This document shows, in pieces, positions 1-11,721 of a stretch of 64,000 nt of DNA. The number at the start of each line of letters is the position of its first letter. The stretch's first letter is position 1. The notes under the pieces were generated by a model, which did not search any database, was not told the origin of the DNA, and saw only the letters and a program-made list of their open reading frames with translations. A program made the position numbers and the translations under genes. The stretch is from Gonapodya prolifera JEL478 (taxonomy: Eukaryota; Monoblepharomycota; Monoblepharidomycetes; Monoblepharidales; Gonapodyaceae): contig KQ965816.1 of NCBI GenBank assembly GCA_001574975.1, positions 109,794 through 173,793 on the forward strand, written 5' to 3'.

Positions 1-210
1 CCGCCAGTCCCGGGATGTTGGGAGACGTTTTGCTGAGGCGCGAGACTCCTCGGGATCCTTGTCATGACCCAGGCGGGGTTTACTTTTCTCCCCTTCTTCT
101 GTTATTCGTACGGGCGCATACATTAACACCGAAAACCTCCCCTCCTTTTCCTTTTTCCTTCCCCCCACGTCCACCCTACATACAAACCCTTCCTTTCTTG
201 CCCCCACAGG

Positions 211-750
211 TGCGGTTTCGCAAACACCCCGGGCCTCATGCACTCTCCGCGGCCCTGCCTGCGCGCGTCGACCTGGCCCGCGTCCGTCCCGCACCACACC
301 TTTCCGCGCTTGCTTGACCCGGAAGCGTGTCGAAACGTCCTGGGCGAGGGTGGCGAGGGCGAGGACGCAGGGCAACGGGCGCTGGGCGCCGCGGACCATA
401 ACGAACCGTCCAACCCCACCTCGACACCTCCCCCACGCGTCACGCGCACTCCCGGCGGGTTCCTGGTCCCCTTTGCCGCTGGAGACAGCACGCTCTCGAT
501 CCACGTGTTCGAAACACTCCCGGCGCCCACGCGCATCCCTCCTCTTCCCGAATCCTCGCAACTCCCTCCGGCTCCGGGGCGCCCGCAACTCGACCCTGTC
601 CTGTCGGCGAGTTTCGTCGATAAGCTGGGATACCACGTCGACCTTTCGTACCTTCAGGCTCAGGACCATGAGTGGTTTGGCGCCGTCGAGGGTTTCGAGT
701 GCGGGGTTGGATGGGTCCTGCGGGGTAGGCGGCGGGCGGCGCATGGGTGA
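211..750 (+). CDS. Hypothetical protein, C-terminal exon
   Basis: An open frame starts after a likely splice acceptor (CCCCACAG at about 202-209) and runs to TGA at 748-750. It is rich in Pro, Ala and Arg, with one less biased stretch near the end (FVDKLGYHVDLSYLQAQDH, about 30-60 residues before the stop) that looks like a folded segment. The upstream exon would lie at or before the left edge; the pyrimidine-rich stretch at 85-209 looks like an intron. I do not recognise the family. GC-rich coding-like composition and the acceptor are the only support, so this may be the tail of a gene that begins outside the window. Other frames over the same bases are equally long, which lowers confidence. 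Confidence 0.3.
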   Translation, partial: CGFANTPGLMHSPRPCLRASTWPASVPHHTFPRLLDPEACRNVLGEGGEGEDAGQRALGAADHNEPSNPTSTPPPRVTRTPGGFLVPFAAGDSTLSIHVFETLPAPTRIPPLPESSQLPPAPGRPQLDPVLSASFVDKLGYHVDLSYLQAQDHEWFGAVEGFECGVGWVLRGRRRAAHG

Positions 751-1018
751 GGAGGGATTGATGGGGGACAGTGGAGAAAAAGCGGCGAAGGGAAACAAAG
801 GCAGACCCGGGCGGGGCGTGAGTGCGAAGTTTCTGTGCAGGGTGCGTGCACAATATGAAGGGACGTGTCAGGGCCGGGACCCAGCACAGCGTGTGACTCA
901 TCGCCATTCTATAAACGCCGTTTTATAAGTCTAGTTGTCTCGTTGTCGTGCGCGCTCGCATTGTACGGACGCATTTCGGGTGGATGTTTGATACGATGAT
1001 ATTCCAACTACCGAGACT

Positions 1019-3220
1019 TCATTCCGCCATAATCTCCCTCAAAAACGCCTCTTCGTTCGGCTCCCTTCCTAAAAACTCTCTCGACATGTCCTCCGCATCA
1101 CGCGTCACGCCTGGTTGGAGCAGGGCAGTGCGGTACCGCGCACCAGTGTCGGCGACTAAGCACGACGGGGGAGAAGAGGAGAATATGGGGAGAATACATC
1201 ATTGGCGTAGACCTTCCATGGGGAGAAGACGTTGTTTGAACGAGGGGGTTGTTAATAGGAGGTGGCCGAAGAGCATGCGAGTACAACCCAATGATAACCC
1301 ACCTCTGCCCATAAGTAAGAATAATATCCCGGGTCGTATCCCATTGCCGGAAGGTACCTCCCACCCAAACCGTCATTTCATAAAACGTCACCATTACCAA
1401 CGGCGCCGCCACCACCACTCACCAGCTCGCGGCCATCATGGTCCCCTCGACCACATCCAGGCCAGTGCTCTCCCTCCAACCATTCTCAAAACTCTCCTTC
1501 AACTCGTCCACATCGCTCTTTACATCCTCTTCAGTCTCTTCCACGCTCGCGAATGTACTTCCATGTCCCACAGCGATAAAAAGATCTGGCGGGAATAGTG
1601 GTACCCTGACATGATATTTCGCGACCGCGACAAGCCGGTGATGAGGGACTCGGGGAGAGGAGCGGAGGTGGTGTGGTGCGAGGAGAGAAGACGCAGGATG
1701 GATGGTTGCCAAAGGAAGTTTTTGAGGGTTTGGGAAGGGATCTCGAGGTAGTCGAGTTCCACTCCACCGGGATAGCTGTAAGGCGTTTCGCGTGCGGTAT
1801 CAAGAACGTGGTAGCGTGATTGGTAAGGGGCCGGAGCGGGGGAAATTGGTCCGACAGTGGAGAGAGGATTGATTGGGAAGATTACTCACGGATTAACACT
1901 CCATGTCCAACTCCCCAAGTAGTGTTCCGACCGAGTGCACATGTGGTGCAGGATGTGGCCGAACCTGTTGTAGTGTTTTGTAAGTGCACTTCCCTCCTGC
2001 CCTCCCCTTTGCCCCCATCCCAAACTCACTCATGGAAAAACGTCCGCACCTAGGCGTCTCGCATCACGCCTTCACCATCCTTCCCAAGCCGCGCCAAGTT
2101 TTCGACATTGCACGCAACCGGAAGAAGAGGTACGACGCATCGGTGAGGATATTTGCCAGGACGAGGGTGCATGTCCAGGGCGAAGCTTTGAGGCATTGGG
2201 AAGTCATGTATTGGTTTATCGGGAGAGGAAGCAACGAAGAGACTCACTACCCAACCAGTTCCCCCTCTACGTCTGACTCGGATCGCTCATTGACACGATA
2301 GTACTGTACTTCGTCGTTCCAGACCAGCGAGCGGTCATTGACGGGTGTGAATTTGAGGCGAAAGACGTCTTCGTAGCTACGTCAAGTGCATGTTTGTATC
2401 AGCATCGGTGAAACTCCACCAAGCAGTGTACGCGAACAGCATCGTCATCCACACCTTACAAAGATCGGTGGAGCTTGCTCTCGTAGTACGGAACGTCGTA
2501 CACCTCCACCTTCGTCTCCTCAAAGCAGTTCCCTCTGTCTTGGCCTTCAGCTCCATCACCCCTTCCATATCACTCTCAAGCCTCTTCTTGACTCCATCAA
2601 GCACACGCATGAGAAAGAAAATGACCGCCGGACTCGTACGTGCCATGCATGCCGACAGACGGTAGTCCGCCCAACAATACCCCAGGATCCTGGCCGCGTC
2701 GTGGCGTGCCCCAAGGAGACGCACGAGAACAGGCAGGCTTGAGGAGACACAGCGGGAGTTGTAAGCAGCCGAGACGACGCCACGTGTAGAGGGGGAGTTC
2801 GCAAACTAGAGCACCGACGTCACATCGGGGGCTTTCATTGAAACTTTGCGGAGTCCGGGTAGGGAGGTGTCGGTGGGAAGACCTGCGATCCAGTCCGTAG
2901 GGGCGCCAGCGAGCTCAGCTTCAGAAAACCATAGTTCCGTGGAGTCTTCGTTTGATGTTTGTCTGGAATTCGAGTTCAAGGGCCGAGATTTTGGCTTTGA
3001 GGTCCAGGAACTTTGCACGATCCGCGTCAGACAGGGCCGATCCCGTCCGCTCGAACAGCGCCAGGGTGCGTTTGTACAGCGTGGCGTCCGTGGTGAGAGG
3101 GATGAGGCGTCTGCAGATTTAAGCGCGCGGGTACACGTCCGGGCGAGCGAATGGTTCGGCCCAAGCGTCCGCGAATGTTGGGTGCTGGATCCGAGACCAC
3201 AGCCAAGACCATGTCCTGGA
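1019..3220 (-). pseudogene. M3-family metallopeptidase (thimet oligopeptidase/saccharolysin type), disrupted
   Basis: Read on the minus strand, exons give the whole middle and end of an M3 zinc oligopeptidase, a cytosolic or mitochondrial enzyme that cleaves short peptides. Visible in order: PTFADAWAEPFARPDVYPR, the helical ELWFSEAELAG block, RHDAARILGY, YDVPYYESKLHRSL, FALDMHPRPGKY, the zinc motif FFHE|FGHILHH (split by an intron near 1945-2030), LDYLEIPSQTLKNFLW, GYDPGYYSYLWAE, and a terminal FLGREPNEEAFLREIMAE before TGA at 1019-1021. Damage: an in-frame TAG at 2050-2052 where the family usually has Glu just before the zinc motif, and single-base frame breaks near 3125, 2960, 2510, 1555 and 1170. 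The N-terminal 40-50 residues are missing; the homology stops where the P450 fragment begins. The catalytic HEFGH is retained. Pseudogene is the best reading; a badly sequenced gene is the alternative. Confidence 0.75.
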
Positions 3221-4077
3221 CCATGGCCTACCTCGCAAGAAACCCCGCTGTATTACAAAACTTGAGGAAGGAGCTGGACGAGGCGTTCCCTGGTTCAGCA
3301 AGGCAACTACTGTCCCTCGAAACAATCAAGCATCTTCCGTACCTCAATGCTGTCCTTCACGAAACGCTCAGACTCAGGCCAATCATCTCTCAGGTTTGGA
3401 GGGAGCTCGACAAGGACACGGAACTGAGCGTGAGGGATGACAATGGGAACCCCAAGACATACATCATTCCTGCGGGCACAATGACGCACATCCCGATCGC
3501 CGCCGTGCAAACTAGTCCCAAAGGTGAGCAAAGCATGTCACTTCATCCAGCACAGAACGTGGCATTTTTTTGATATCGTGCGATTTTTTGCAGTCTGGCT
3601 CTGCGCGAATGAGTTTCATCCTGACCGATGGCTCGACGATACCAATAATATCGCCGAGGAAGAGGTATCCCATCTCGGAGACAATAGCAACGTCATCTCA
3701 AAATCTTTGGATGGATTTCAGGGATCCAAGGGAAGAAACTGGGGAAAACCGGTACTTTGCAACAAGCAAGCATTCATGCCTTTCTCGCTCGGCTCCAAGG
3801 CGAGTTCAAGTCACACAGAACGTCCAGCATCACCCATTCGGCAACCGTATGAAGTTTTAGGGACTGTGTGGGTCGCAACTTTGCATGGAATGGTTTAGCA
3901 CATTCTTTGTTTTTTGGTACTCCATATATTCTGACTTTCAAGTGCATTCCTCCAAACGCACAATCACAAATGCGTATTATCATTGGCTACATCATTCGCC
4001 GTTTTGACATACTCCCAGCCTTTTCAGAAATTTCGAGACGAGGCGGGTTACCGATCAAGATTAGACAGAGAGTTTAG
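3175..4077 (+). pseudogene. Cytochrome P450, 5'-truncated fragment
   Basis: The frame opens in the middle of a P450 at the I-helix oxygen-activation motif (AGSETTAKT). It continues through the K-helix ETLRLRP (E-x-x-R), the meander region with NEFHPDRW, and the heme loop start FMPFSLG, then CVGRNFAWN, whose Cys would ligate heme iron, and ends in a plausible tail (GLPIKIRQRV). Everything N-terminal to the I-helix (about 300 residues) is absent, replaced by the M3 peptidase on the other strand. The heme loop is interrupted between 3795 and 3862 by a stretch that resembles a GC-AG intron but leaves the frame off by one base. At least two more short introns (3522-3592, about 3916-3968) are needed. 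A class-level assignment (fatty-acid-hydroxylase-like microsomal P450) is all that can be offered. Confidence 0.75.
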
Positions 4078-4600
4078 ATTCTGTATCTTTGATGAGAAAG
4101 AAAGATCAATTTTGTATCTTTGCGTGTGAAGGTTGTTCATTGTAAAGGCATGCCGGGGCGCGGTGCAATAGACTTGCAAAAGAAATAATTTTTTGAAGGA
4201 AAGAAGAGTTCCATGAACGTGTCTCTGGACGCATCGCTTGTGTGAAAGGAAGTGCCTAGCCCTGGTCGCAACGAAGACCATGACGCCCAAAATATGTGTG
4301 CGAATAAATGGGTGCAGAGAGCAGTGCCCTGCACTACACGCGAGAGATGGAGAGCACGACGTTGCGTCTTTGCAGCTGCGTCGAGGGTTGCCCTTCGTAC
4401 AGTAATGAGACGTGGTGCGGGAGACCAAGCCCACCGTCATCGAAAATACCCCAGACATATGTTTTTTTGCGGCGCTTTTGTGGTTGCGGGGTACTATCCG
4501 AAAATTGGGGACCATTTGCTGCGAGGCCCTCGCACGCGGACAGAGAGTGTTTGTTGTTGGACCACGTCCCGCGCTATCAACAGTCAAGGAGGCGATAAGT
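4078..4600. other. Intergenic stretch, nothing recognised
   Basis: Moderately AT-rich spacer between the P450 fragment and the next possible gene. I see short open frames on both strands but no domain, splice structure, RNA fold or repeat that I can support. Confidence 0.4.
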
Positions 4601-4607
4601 AGGTCCT

Positions 4608-5000
4608 CTACTCGATCTCGACCTCGACATGAGTCCATTGCGGTGCTTCATCCTTGAAGGCTTGTTTGACGCGTTTGGGTAAGTGCTCCATTCAAATTCT
4701 CGTACGTCCCATCTACCGTCATTCCCACCAAGAGTTGACCTGTGTTCGCGGTCGGCAGTGCATTTCGATCGCGATTTCCGGCACGTTCCGTTCCATCCAC
4801 CCGTCAATGCTTGCCAACGTTCGCGACCAGTGATCCAGAGTACTGGGGCAACGGAGAATTGGAGATAGTCGTCGCCTTTCTTTTCCCCGACCTGGACTGC
4901 AGGAACAACACGAGGAGCAACCGATGTTGCGGGACATTGCAAGGGGACCAGAGAGGAAACCTCTATCACCAGTCCTCGGCTGCCACTACCGCTGTCGGAA
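4608..5000 (-). CDS. Possible hypothetical gene, C-terminal exon(s)
   Basis: On the minus strand a short frame ends at TAG 4608-4610 with a charged tail (KRVKQAFKDEAPQWTHVEVEIE, given here by its features only: basic start, acidic end). Further upstream, about 4840-4980, another frame is protein-like (VVPAVQVGEKKGDDYLQF). I could not join them with convincing splice sites and do not recognise a family. It could equally be non-coding 5' sequence of SEC24, which starts at 5184 on the other strand. Confidence 0.2.
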
Positions 5001-5183
5001 AGATCATGCAGTTTCTTTCGGCGTCGGCGTGTTTTTCGTTGAAGCGGGATACCACAAACACGGCACCCCACATGCCACGCACGGACCACCACACTCCCCC
5101 CAGTTGCCACGCCATTCAGCCGTCTGCACGCGCATCGCTCCTCCTCCCTCCGCTGCACGTCCGCCCACTCGCTCTCTCCTGCG

Positions 5184-8100
5184 ATGTCCGCCCCTCTGCC
5201 CCCCTACGGCGCACCGCAGCACCCCACCCAGCCATTCTCCCCCAGCAGCCCAATGCGCCCTCCCGCCCAACCCCCGCTCCACCCGCAACTCCAATTCGCA
5301 AACGCCAACGCCAACCCCGCACTGGGCCGGCCCGGAATGCCCCCACCGGGCGCGCCAATGGCGTTTCCTCGCCCTCCCATCCCCGGCCAACCAGCTCCGG
5401 CAATCAATCAGCCTCCGCCCGGCTTCCCTACCCAACCGGGCCAGCCTCTCGCGCGCCCGCCAATGGCGCCCTCGCCCGTAGGAATCCAACCCCCGCGCCC
5501 GCCTCTCCCCGGTCCCGGTCCCGCCGCGGGAGCTGGAACCCAACCGCCAATGTCACCCGTCAGCCCCGTGTCACCTGTTAGCACGCAACCGCCAGCCCAG
5601 TTCCAGCAACCTCCGCAACCGCAGCAGCAGCAGCACCAGCCGAAGCGAAGAATGTACCCGGGCGAGGCCGCAACCGCGTACGCCCAGTCTGCTTCTGGCC
5701 CTCTCCCACCCCCGCCTGGGCAAGAAGCATTCAACCCCCAACAACCCGGAATGGCCCCCGTCATGCAAGCACCTCCCGCATATCAACAATTCTCCAACGG
5801 TCCTCTCCCTCCCTCCTTCCACCAACAACCCGGGCCTGCTCCCGGAGGTGCTCCCCCATCCTACCAGAACCCCTTGCCCCACCAACAACAAGCGCAGGGC
5901 CAAGGCCTCCCCCCCCAAGACGCCAAATACCCCAACGTCCCCTCCGCCTACGCCTCGCAGACGAGTCTGGCCAGCGTCAACGACGTCGCGGGTCAAGTGG
6001 CTAATTTGAGTCTCGGTGGTGTCGCGGCGCAGGTGCCCACCGTGTCCGTGTTTGGCGCGTCGCCGTATGTGCAGGAATTGGAGGGGGCGGCGGGGTTGCC
6101 CTGGATTGCGGCGGGGGTGGGTTGATGGGGGAAGGGTGGGGGTGGTGAGCGACGGAGGCCACGAGCGCAGCGAGTGTTTCCGCCGGACGCGAGTGACCCG
6201 CGGAGCGAACCCGAGGCCTAAGCGTTGCTAGGCGAGACCGAGGAGTACGCCAGAGGCGAATGATCTTGCCGCAGTATTTGCCTCGAGGCCTAAACGCTGA
6301 CCGCCATCCCCCCCGCCCCCCAGTCCTCGGCCTCAACAACGCCCACATCCCACCCACACCCATCCTACAAGACATGCACGCTCGAAGCCGCACCGGCCTC
6401 CCAGGCGATCTTGAACAAGTCCAAGCTGCCGTTTGCGTTGGTGGTCACGCCGTATAGAGTGCCGGCCGAGGGGGAGGTGCGTTTGGTGGGGAGGGGGGGT
6501 GGGTTGGGTTGGGTTGGATTGGGGAGTGGGTGGGGCGTGGATGGGATGCGTGGAGGGAGACGTGACGCGATCGAGTCGGTTGCAGTCGCGGTGTACCAGA
6601 GCTGACTTTCCCACCGGCTCCAACCCCGAAACCCCCCACTCGCCACGTGCCACTCGCAGCCCCCCGTCCCGATCATCAACCCCGAACAAATCGTGCGGTG
6701 CCGCCGCTGCCGCACCTACATCAACCCCTGGGTCCAGTTCGTCGAGCAGGGAACGCGGTGGCGGTGTAATTTGTGTTATTTGACGAATGAGGGTGAGCTG
6801 CGGTTTTGCTTGTGGGCGTGGCGTAGGCGCTCTGAGTTTCACCTGCTCTGACCAAAATCTTGCCCACACTTGCACGACAATATTCTACCCACCCTTCCCC
6901 CCTTAACACGCGCCCCACCGAGCACAGTCCCCTCCTTCTTCGACTGGGACTCGGAAACGCGGACGTCCCGAAACCGGCTGGACCGCCCCGAACTGACGCA
7001 CTCGTGCGTCGAGTTTGTGGCCCCGCAGGAGTACATGGTCCGTCCGCCGCAGCCGTGCGTGTTCGTGTTTGTGATTGACGTGTCGTTTGCGGCGGTTGCG
7101 AGTGGTGCGTTTGGGTTCGTGGGGGGTGGGGGCGGTGGGGGGGGTGGGGGGAGGTTTGGAGGTAGATGAGAAGTGGGAACAAGTGCTGACGGTGTGTTTT
7201 GTGCGTCCAAAGGAATGGTCGCGACCGCTGCACGCACGATCCTGGACTCGCTTGACGGGATGCCCAACGAAGATAACAGGACAAAGGTCGCCATCGTGAC
7301 CGTGGACTCGGCGCTGCATTTCTACAACCTCAACGTGAGTCTGGCGACCGTATTCCTTTCCCTTTCACTCACCGCTGAACCCCCACCACGCCGCTCACCC
7401 GTGCTAACCACTTACAGTCCGCCCTCTCTGACCCTCAAATGCTCGTTGTGGGCGACCTCGACGACCCCTTCATTCCCCAGCCTGAGGACCTCCTCGTCAA
7501 CCTGTCCGAGAGCCGCACCCAGATCGAGGCCCTGCTGAGTAGGATGGGCGATATGTTCAGGAACACGCAGCAGAGCCAGAGTGCACTGGGTGGCGCCGTG
7601 CAGGTCGTGTTTAAGATGTTGGTGAGTGCTCGGTGGTGTGGGGAAGAGATGAAGTGTGAAGGCGCGACGTCGCTCGCACGATTTGTCCCGACGCAGCAAC
7701 CCATCGGTGGCAAGATCGTCGTCCTGCAATCGTCGCTCCCCAGCGTTGGCCCTGGCGCGCTCAAGGCCCGCGAGGACCCAAAACTCCTGGGCACCCCCAA
7801 GGAGGTGACGCTCCTGAACCCGGCCAGCATGTTCTACAAGCAAATCGCGGTGGACTGCTCCCGGGCCCAGGTCAGCGTGGACGTGTGGTTGTTTGGGTCG
7901 GGATATAATGATGTCGCGACGTTGAGTGAGTTGGCGGGGTCCGGGGTTGATTGCCTGCGGTGTTTAATGATGTGACGTCGACCGAATGACTTGAACCTCG
8001 CCAGGTGGTCTGGCGAAACATACTGGTGGCTCCACATACTACTACCCTGGCTTCTCCGCGACTCGTCCCGACGACGCAATCAAATTCGCCACCGAGTTCT

Positions 8101-9528
8101 CGCACTTCCTGACGAAACCACTCGGCCTCGAAGCCGTACTCCGTGTGCGAGCGTCACGGGGAATCAAAATGACGTCGTTCCACGGCAACTTCTTCCTGCG
8201 CTCGACGGACCTCCTCGCCCTGCCTAACGTCAACCCGGACGCGTGCTATGTCATCGAGATGGAAATCGAGGAGACGTTGCAGAGTGGCGTCGCGTGCTTC
8301 CAGACCGCCGTGCTGCATACGAGCAGTAACGGAGAGCGCAGGATCAGAGTCGTCACGTTGGCGCTCCCTGTGACGAACCAGTTGGGAGACTTGTTTGCGG
8401 CTGCCGATGTCAAGGCAGTGACCACGGTGTTGGCGAAGAAGGGTATGTTGTGCACAGTTCCGATTTTTGTAGACTGGACGCGGTTCTCATTACATTCCCC
8501 CTGTACCTACCGCACTCGACCCACGTCCCAGCCGTGGAACGCAGTCTGGACTACAAGCTCGAGGACGCGCGGGACGCGCTGGTGAACAAGTGCGCGGACA
8601 TCTTTTCGGCGTTCAAGGCGCAATCCGGGGGCGGGGGCGCGTCGGCGGGACAGTTGCTCATTCCGAGCAATTTAAAATTGTTGCCGTTGTTGACCTTGGC
8701 GACGCTCAAGAACGTGAGTTTACTTCCTGCGGTCGATTGAACGTGGAATTGACCATCGAGAGCTGGCGTCTACCCTCCTGCACCCGTTTCATCAGATCGC
8801 CTTCCGACCCGGCCCGCAAATACCCAGCGACTTGCGATCTTCCGCGCTTGCGCTCATGTACCACTACCCCCTCGAAATGGTCATCGCCACCCTCCACCCG
8901 CGCCTTTACGCGCTGCACGTTTTACCTCCGCAGGCCGGACTTCCCGGCTCGGACGGATTGCTGGTGCTTCCGCCCATGATGAACCTGGGCAGCGACCGGC
9001 TGGAACGGCACGGCGTCTATTTACTGGATAATGGACGCGAGATTTTCCTGTACGTTTCAAAGCTGGCGGACCCACAGCTCATCCAGGCCCTATTTGGCGT
9101 TCAAGGATATGATGCTGTGGCTACTGGGAAGGTGAGCTGTCGTGTTAAATGTGGCCCGTGATCACATGTTGACCGAGTGGTACAATTTTCGACAACCTCG
9201 TGTTGGCTCTACCAGTCGGCCCTCCCTGCCCTGCAAAACGACTACAGCATCCGCGTACAGGCCATCATCGGCAAGATCCGGCAAACGCGCCTGACCATGT
9301 TCACAACGTACCCGCACTTTTACGTTGTGAAGGAGGACGCGGACCCTGCTTTGCGGATGCTGTTCATGTCCCATTTGATAGAGGATAGAATCGATTCAGT
9401 GTGGTCGTATTCGCAGGTGCGTGCATATCGGGGGTGGTTGCTTTACCTGTCCAAAATGTAGATAGCTGACTCGTAACCATATTGCCTTGCAGTTCTTGGG
9501 GCACTTGCGAGAGATTGTGGCCAAGTGA
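5184..9528 (+). CDS. SEC24: COPII coat subunit SEC24, 12 exons, intact
   Basis: SEC24 is the cargo-selecting subunit of the COPII coat, forming a heterodimer with Sec23 at ER exit sites. My splice model is 5184-6116, 6324-6476, 6660-6792, 6928-7104, 7213-7334, 7418-7621, 7697-7925, 8005-8442, 8532-8713, 8796-9131, 9216-9416 and 9493-9528. Phases agree throughout, giving 1047 aa, usual for the family. Order: Pro/Gln-rich disordered N-terminus (about 1-290), zinc finger [11 protein letters not shown]...RCNLC, trunk vWA-like domain ([30 protein letters not shown]), beta-sandwich ([16 protein letters not shown]), helical domain, and C-terminal gelsolin-like domain ([26 protein letters not shown]). 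Donors are mostly GTGAGT/GTGCGT. The exon 1/exon 2 junction is the least certain because the N-terminal region is poorly conserved. No breaks are seen. Confidence 0.95.
6130..6310. repeat. GC-rich repeat-like segment inside SEC24 intron 1
   Basis: Intron 1 (6117-6323) is about twice the length of the other introns. It holds a GCG/CGAG-rich tract followed by two near-copies of GAGGCCTAAGCGTTG (at 6213 and, as GAGGCCTAAACGCTG, at 6285), 72 bp apart. The tract is unlike neighbouring intron sequence and could be a short dispersed element. I know no family for it. Confidence 0.35.
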
Positions 9529-9783
9529 AACTATAGAGTCAACGACTGAATGTAATTTGGACAAAATGCATGCATTACATGAAACACAAAGTGGGATGCT
9601 TCTAGGGATTCTCTAAGGTAGTCGGCTTCCATAGCATGCGCACTCCAAGTACTGTTGGACTCTACAGGATCTACAATCGCTCGAATTCATCATGTCCATC
9701 ACAAAGATTCTCGTTACCCAATTTCATCACACTCGCGGCGCGATCTACGGGGAAGCCTACTATTGATGACCTCCCAGGCCCCA
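9529..9783. other. Short intergenic 3'-3' spacer
   Basis: Spacer between SEC24 and the convergent ankyrin gene; no feature beyond ordinary AT-richer 3' sequence. Confidence 0.4.
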
Positions 9784-9885
9784 CTACTTCCGGGCAAATC
9801 GTGAGCTCCTCCGCATGAAGCCCTTGTCTTGAAGTACTGCAATCATTGCCTCGCGATCAATGCCATGTAGATCCTTTAAATAACT

Positions 9886-11218
9886 TCAGGGAGTCCTTTT
9901 GTAGTCATCCTTGATCGTGATGTCTGCTCCTTGATCCAGGAGAAACGTGACAACAGGAGCTTTTCCATTTCGCAATGCACAGTAAATTGCCGTCATTCCT
10001 TCGACATCGCGCGCATTTATATCCACGCCTGTTTTCAATATAAGTTGCGTGATTTCGACAGTCGACGCACCATGCCATGGCGCATAATGTCCCACTTTTG
10101 GGCCCTTTTCAATGTCTGCTCCCTTCCCAATCAACAATCGCACCAGCTCCGTGTCCTCCTTCCTACAGGCGGCGAAAAGTGCATTTCCTTTATCGATGTC
10201 GTGGTTGACCTTTGCGCCAGCATCCAGCAATATACGAACAGTAGTTTTCTCTCCATTGGCACAGGCAGCCAAAAGTGGAGTCATGCCCCTTTCGACCCCC
10301 GAATTGACGTTGACGTCTACCCCATGCTCTATCGAAAGTCTTGCAAGGGAATCGTATCCTCTGTCACATGCAACCCACAGTCCTGTGTGGTTGATTGGAA
10401 AATCGTTATTGGTGTCACCGCTGTCGTATTCGTTGGACATCAATCCAGCTTCGGTAGGGACGCCATACTTCAGAAGAAGTTTGACAATCTCGATGTCATT
10501 GTTTTCACATGCGATGAGGTTAAAGTGATGATTCCTTAAGCACTTCCAAGTTGCGAGAATGTCTGCAAGTGTATTGTCGAGAATGAGTATGACGTGTTAA
10601 ACCTGCCTGCCCTGTCCGGACCGCGTTCAGCAGGCATGATTCAGATGTCTCGGCTCCAGGAGAAAGAAGCAATTCCACAATATGCCAGTTCCCTCGAGCA
10701 CAGGCAAATGTGATGACAGAAACGCCGTTGCAACTATGTCCATTGACGTTCGCCCCACGCTCCAGCAGATATTTGACTGCCTTCAAAGCCCCGTGGCGAC
10801 ATGCCTTCAATAAAAGCGTGTCAAACATCGTGTGGTGTTGCGATAGGAAAATTGTCAAGAGCGTAAGAATGATCTCTCCAGTTCGTGGAGGGCTGTCAAC
10901 ACTCGCTCCCTTTGCGAGGAGTATATTCGCCGCGCAGAAGTCACCGGTCGAGTCCGCTCTGAGGACTTCCACCTCAAACGCTCTTTGAACAGAACCAAAC
11001 CTGTGGAGCGTTCGTTGCGCGATGGCCACGAGGTCCGACAATGTCGCATAGAGCGACCGATTGAGACATGCGGTGGGAAGGCCGAGAGGATGGTCGCTCC
11101 AGAACGTGGATATGACCTCTTGAAAGTAATATTTTGGGTACCACTTGTTCTGGTCAAGGCAGTTGATTTCAGGATCAGTACATTGATGATGCACACAGTT
11201 GCCTTTTTGGTGGGACAT
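9886..11218 (-). CDS. Ankyrin-repeat protein, 2 exons
   Basis: Exons 11218-10603 and 10562-9886 (phase 1, 40-nt intron GTTTAAC...TTGCAG) give 430 aa. The first ~85 residues are non-repetitive. Then come ankyrin repeats, with recognisable helices and turns such as LKAVKYLLERGANVNGH, GNWHIVELLLSPGAE, EIVKLLLKYGVPTE, TTVRILLDAGAKVN, ELVRLLIGKGADIE and VVTFLLDQGADITIK. Ankyrin proteins of this kind are protein-binding scaffolds; no catalytic domain is visible, so the partner is unknown. A further methionine at 11346 in another frame could start a longer N-terminus by splicing. The frame closes with TGA at 9886-9888 in the middle of an ankyrin-like helix, and protein-like sequence continues in frame to a second stop at 9784, suggesting a recent C-terminal truncation. 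Confidence 0.8.
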
Positions 11219-11721
11219 TTAATCTCTCTCCCTGTGACCCCTTCTTGATGATCTTTTACGGAACTGTTTTGCTGGTGTACTTCATTCTCCACCGGTAACA
11301 GAGGGAAAAAGGAGCTATCGATCCTGGGGAACTTGCGATATTCCATTGTGCCAAAATATCAATTTTTGCAATAAGAGACTTTGGGAGATTCTGGTCAAGT
11401 GAATCTATGATTGCATCCATTTCGTGAAACAAAACTACAATGTCAACTCTGAGTCAGCTTGTGTGATGCCAGTCGAGTAGAGTAGTCGTATAAATGGATT
11501 TTCTTTTCTTTTGTCGTCCTGCCTGCAGGAAGAGCGCAGCAAAGGTATGAAACACATGAGTGGCGACCAATCCTCGAGAGTACGCTCTTGCGAAAGAGAG
11601 CGACCCCAGCGCCAGGATTGACTTAGGTCTGCATCTTTTGCAGCAGCTTTCGAATGGAACAGGCGAAGGGATGCGATGTCGGTTTGCAAAGCGAATATAA
11701 CGAAGTTTCTGATCGACTCAC

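Noticed and set aside
2050-2052. Alternative nuclear genetic code (TAG read as Glu)
   Set aside because: TAG appears in place of an acidic residue only here; intact genes in the window end on TAG, TAA and TGA normally, and the other breaks are indels.
5004-5764. Long GC-rich minus-strand frames opposite SEC24 exon 1
   Set aside because: They mirror the Pro/Gln-rich coding strand and have no domain or splice logic.
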